Source: Lachnospiraceae bacterium UBA7199 (lineage in GTDB: Bacteria; Bacillota; Clostridia; Lachnospirales; Lachnospiraceae). Taken from it: a DNA stretch of 7,577 nt. Both the position numbers and the translations under genes were made by a program. Below the pieces are notes generated by a model. It did no database searches. It saw only the letters and a program-made list of their open reading frames with translations, and had not been told where the DNA came from. Of this stretch, positions 5,837 to 7,577 are shown in pieces. Every line of letters starts with the position of its first letter. Position 1 is the first letter of the stretch. The DNA is taken from contig DKUR01000109.1 in NCBI GenBank assembly GCA_002490775.1, positions 1-7,577 on the forward strand, written 5' to 3'.

Positions 5837-6367
5837 ATGAAATGTTTTAACCATCCCGACAGGGAAGCTGTTGCGACCTGCCAAAAATGCGGGAAGGGAT
5901 TGTGCCGGGAGTGCGCCGAAAAATACACGCCCTGCATGTGTGAACCCTGCGCCGCAAAGAGTCAGAGAGATCAGCAACAACAAGCCCAAAATAAGGAAGA
6001 ACAGCGGAAGCAGAAATACAAGGATGCTCTGGTTGACACCCGTAGCGAGTTCATCAAAACCTCTGTGATCGGCATTATTGTCGGTATCATTTTTGTATGG
6101 TATCAGGCTACGCAGACAACTGAGGGAATCGACGGTTTTAGCGACTGTGTGGGTACGTTCTTTGTTGCCTTCTGTATTCCGTTTGGGTGGAAATTCTTTA
6201 CCTATTTACAATCGTTTATTCCCATCTTCCTGATTGGGACATGGTGGTTCTGGTTTATTTATTTAGCGGTTAAAATAGTTCTCTCGCTTTTGGCCGGAGT
6301 CCCCGCCTTTATTTATCAGCTTGTAAAAACAATCCTGACCCAAAGAAAAATTAACAGGCTGGACTAG
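5837..6367 (+). CDS. B-box-type zinc-finger membrane protein
   Basis: Predicted inner-membrane protein of 176 residues with an N-terminal zinc-binding domain. The function is unknown. Residues 3-38 carry paired ligands Cys3/His6, Cys15/Cys18, Cys23/Cys26 and Cys33/Cys35/Cys38 (CFNHPDREAVATCQKCGKGL), the pattern of B-box-like zinc fingers seen in many bacterial membrane proteins. Residues ~41-65 are polar and Gln/Lys-rich, a likely linker or short coiled coil. Hydrophobic segments follow at ~73-90, ~104-123, ~127-146 and ~148-166, the last ending in a basic RKINR tail. AAGGAG (5821-5826) is ten bases before the ATG. The gene sits 32 bases after the lipoprotein gene and about 90 bases before the secreted C2H2-like protein gene, suggesting one envelope-associated operon. 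Confidence 0.8.
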   Translation: MKCFNHPDREAVATCQKCGKGLCRECAEKYTPCMCEPCAAKSQRDQQQQAQNKEEQRKQKYKDALVDTRSEFIKTSVIGIIVGIIFVWYQATQTTEGIDGFSDCVGTFFVAFCIPFGWKFFTYLQSFIPIFLIGTWWFWFIYLAVKIVLSLLAGVPAFIYQLVKTILTQRKINRLD

Positions 6368-6403
6368 CAATATTTTTAAATAAACAAAGAAACAAAAAGA
6401 AAA

Positions 6404-6435
6404 GGGATAACCGACAAAAAACGGTGCGGCATCCC
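6404..6435 (+). other. Possible RNA hairpin between B-box and C2H2-like genes
   Basis: GGGAT (6404-6408) can pair with ATCCC (6431-6435), and ACCG (6410-6413) with CGGT (6422-6425), leaving an asymmetric internal loop. No T-tract follows, so it is not a standard terminator. It lies just before the ribosome site of the next gene and could act on mRNA stability or translation, or mean nothing. Confidence 0.3.
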
Positions 6436-6443
6436 AGCAAAAT

Positions 6444-6451
6444 GAAGGAGG
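6444..6451 (+). promoter_or_regulatory. Strong ribosome binding site of the secreted C2H2-like gene
   Basis: GAAGGAGG lies nine bases before the ATG at 6461. It is a near-perfect Shine-Dalgarno and fixes the start of a gene whose stop lies outside the window. Confidence 0.85.
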
Positions 6452-6460
6452 ACAAGAAAA

Positions 6461-7577
6461 ATGAAACTGACAAAGGTAAAGAAATTGCTGGCGTTTACGC
6501 TTACGGCAGGACTGATGATGTCGCCAATGACGGCGTTTGCGGTGCCAAAGGATCAATGGCCCACGCAGTTTCCGGGGACGTATGCCGGGGGAGGATTAGC
6601 GTCCGAATATAAAGGCAACGACTTTTACTATCACTTTTATGGGTCGGAACCGGGCTCGTCTGACTTAAAAGGCGCGGATGGGTATCTGTGGTCGGCAGAG
6701 AATGGAAATGATTACGAGTGGGACAAGGCTAGCGGCAGTTGGGTGCTGATTTCTTCCGGCTCCTCTCATAAGACCACCTCAGAGAAAGAGACACAGGAGG
6801 CGCTTGAACAGAAGCGCGAAGCCGAAGAAGGGGGCTTCGGCAATGTGGACAATATGCTCGATGCGAGAAACAGGGATATGTCTTCGGCTGAGTGGAATAA
6901 TAACGCTGTCCTCAACACGCCCGGCATGGATTTGTCTTTGCCCGTCAGTGCGGGGCAGGGTTCTGTTGTGATCGGCGGTGAAAAAACCAACATAACGCCT
7001 ACCATAGAAAAAGCCGATGCCGCATTTGTGGATTCTATCAACAGGGAAAAGGACGGCATCCTTTTAAACCTGTTTCATGTGAGTTATCCCTCAACCGATG
7101 ATGCGGAGATTACCTTCGATCTGCCCGGCCTGAATGGGGGCAATAACATTGTGGTGTATCAGTATATCAACGGCGTATGGACAGAAGTGGAAATGAAGGA
7201 AGTGCGGGACGGTCATGTGACACTGCATATGCAGAGCAATGGCGTTGTCGCCTTTATGCTGGAGCCTGTGGAAAATTTGGCAGGAAGGCCTGTAGTCCTG
7301 CCAATCTATCCAGATGCCGAGAAAGAGGCGCTCGAGGCATCCGAGATTGTCAGCTCGGTTGTTATCATCGAGGGACAGCCAGTTGAACCCCCTGCGGAAC
7401 AGCCGGATAAAGATAACAAAGACGATAAAGCTGATGCTCCGGCAGAGAAACAGCCCGTAATCAAGAAGATTATCCACTGGAACTGTTATTGCGGTGCTGA
7501 CTTTACAGATAAAGAAGCATTCAAGCAGCATGCGCTCGAGGGTACAAGAAAGGCACGACAAACGCATGAATGCTCTC
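6461..7577 (+). CDS. Secreted protein with C-terminal C2H2-like zinc-binding motif (3' end missing)
   Basis: The frame is open from the ATG at 6461 to the window edge (372 codons visible, no stop), so the gene is partial. It has a strong ribosome site and codon-regular sequence. Residues 1-27 are a Sec signal peptide (basic KLTKVKK, hydrophobic core, AFA cleavage near 27). Residues ~28-100 are aromatic- and Gly-rich, and ~103-123 are charged and helical. Residues ~165-270 look like a beta-sandwich domain of surface proteins (VVYQYINGVWTEVE then SNGVVAFML). Residues ~308-331 are a Pro/Lys/Asp linker. A zinc-finger-like motif follows with Cys342, Cys344, His357, His369 and Cys371 (NCYCGADFTDKEAFKQH). 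It probably is exported and cell-surface associated. A membrane or sortase anchor may lie beyond the edge. The function is unknown. Confidence 0.85.
   Translation, partial: MKLTKVKKLLAFTLTAGLMMSPMTAFAVPKDQWPTQFPGTYAGGGLASEYKGNDFYYHFYGSEPGSSDLKGADGYLWSAENGNDYEWDKASGSWVLISSGSSHKTTSEKETQEALEQKREAEEGGFGNVDNMLDARNRDMSSAEWNNNAVLNTPGMDLSLPVSAGQGSVVIGGEKTNITPTIEKADAAFVDSINREKDGILLNLFHVSYPSTDDAEITFDLPGLNGGNNIVVYQYINGVWTEVEMKEVRDGHVTLHMQSNGVVAFMLEPVENLAGRPVVLPIYPDAEKEALEASEIVSSVVIIEGQPVEPPAEQPDKDNKDDKADAPAEKQPVIKKIIHWNCYCGADFTDKEAFKQHALEGTRKARQTHECS

Noticed and set aside
7091..7567. 158-codon minus-strand frame
   Set aside because: It is antisense to the secreted C2H2-like gene, which has a signal peptide, a strong ribosome site and an open frame over the full 1.1 kb.
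1..7577. CRISPR array, tRNA or rRNA genes
   Set aside because: No regularly spaced repeats, no cloverleaf-like sequence with CCA-type end, and no rRNA-like stretch were seen on either strand.

Overview
The window looks like chromosome of a low-GC Gram-positive gut Clostridium relative, most likely Lachnospiraceae. Evidence is the AT-rich intergenic DNA, the strong AGGAGG-type ribosome sites, the lipoprotein-type PstS with rearranged halves, and B-box and C2H2-like proteins of a kind common in that group. The species cannot be named from sequence alone.

Left part (1-3740, all genes on the minus strand). A phosphate-binding lipoprotein gene (pstS) reads toward the left edge and breaks abruptly at base 20. 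The last 20 bases, read on the minus strand, begin GTGCGCCC, the 5' signature of a bacterial group II intron, so pstS is probably interrupted by an intron that lies mostly outside the window. A two-copy TTTACA direct repeat with an 11-bp period lies upstream of pstS and fits a PhoP box. Next comes a compact maltodextrin operon: a well-formed promoter (TTGAAA-17-TATACT), a LacI-type palindromic operator just after the expected transcription start, malQ (4-alpha-glucanotransferase), a LacI-family repressor gene, and a perfect 17-bp hairpin terminator. The repressor probably controls its own operon.

Middle part (3740-4900). A 26-codon relic of an ogt-type DNA methyltransferase gene keeps its start and ribosome site. 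It appears to join the enzyme's N-terminus directly to its catalytic-domain entry helix by an internal deletion. It abuts the 3' end of a minus-strand gene for a DUF1905 / zinc-ribbon / DUF1801 protein. About 380 bases follow with no convincing gene, containing a short imperfect direct repeat and possible coding debris.

Right part (4900-7577). A small XRE-family regulator (minus) is divergent from a plus-strand cluster: a small DUF4854-like lipoprotein, a B-box zinc-finger membrane protein, and a long secreted protein with a C2H2-like zinc-binding motif that runs off the right edge with no stop. A perfect 10-bp inverted repeat lies between the regulator and the cluster and probably is the regulator's operator. 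The plus-strand genes look more GC-rich than the rest and may be an acquired envelope-associated module. This cluster is the best candidate in the window for an uncharacterised system, but its function is unknown.
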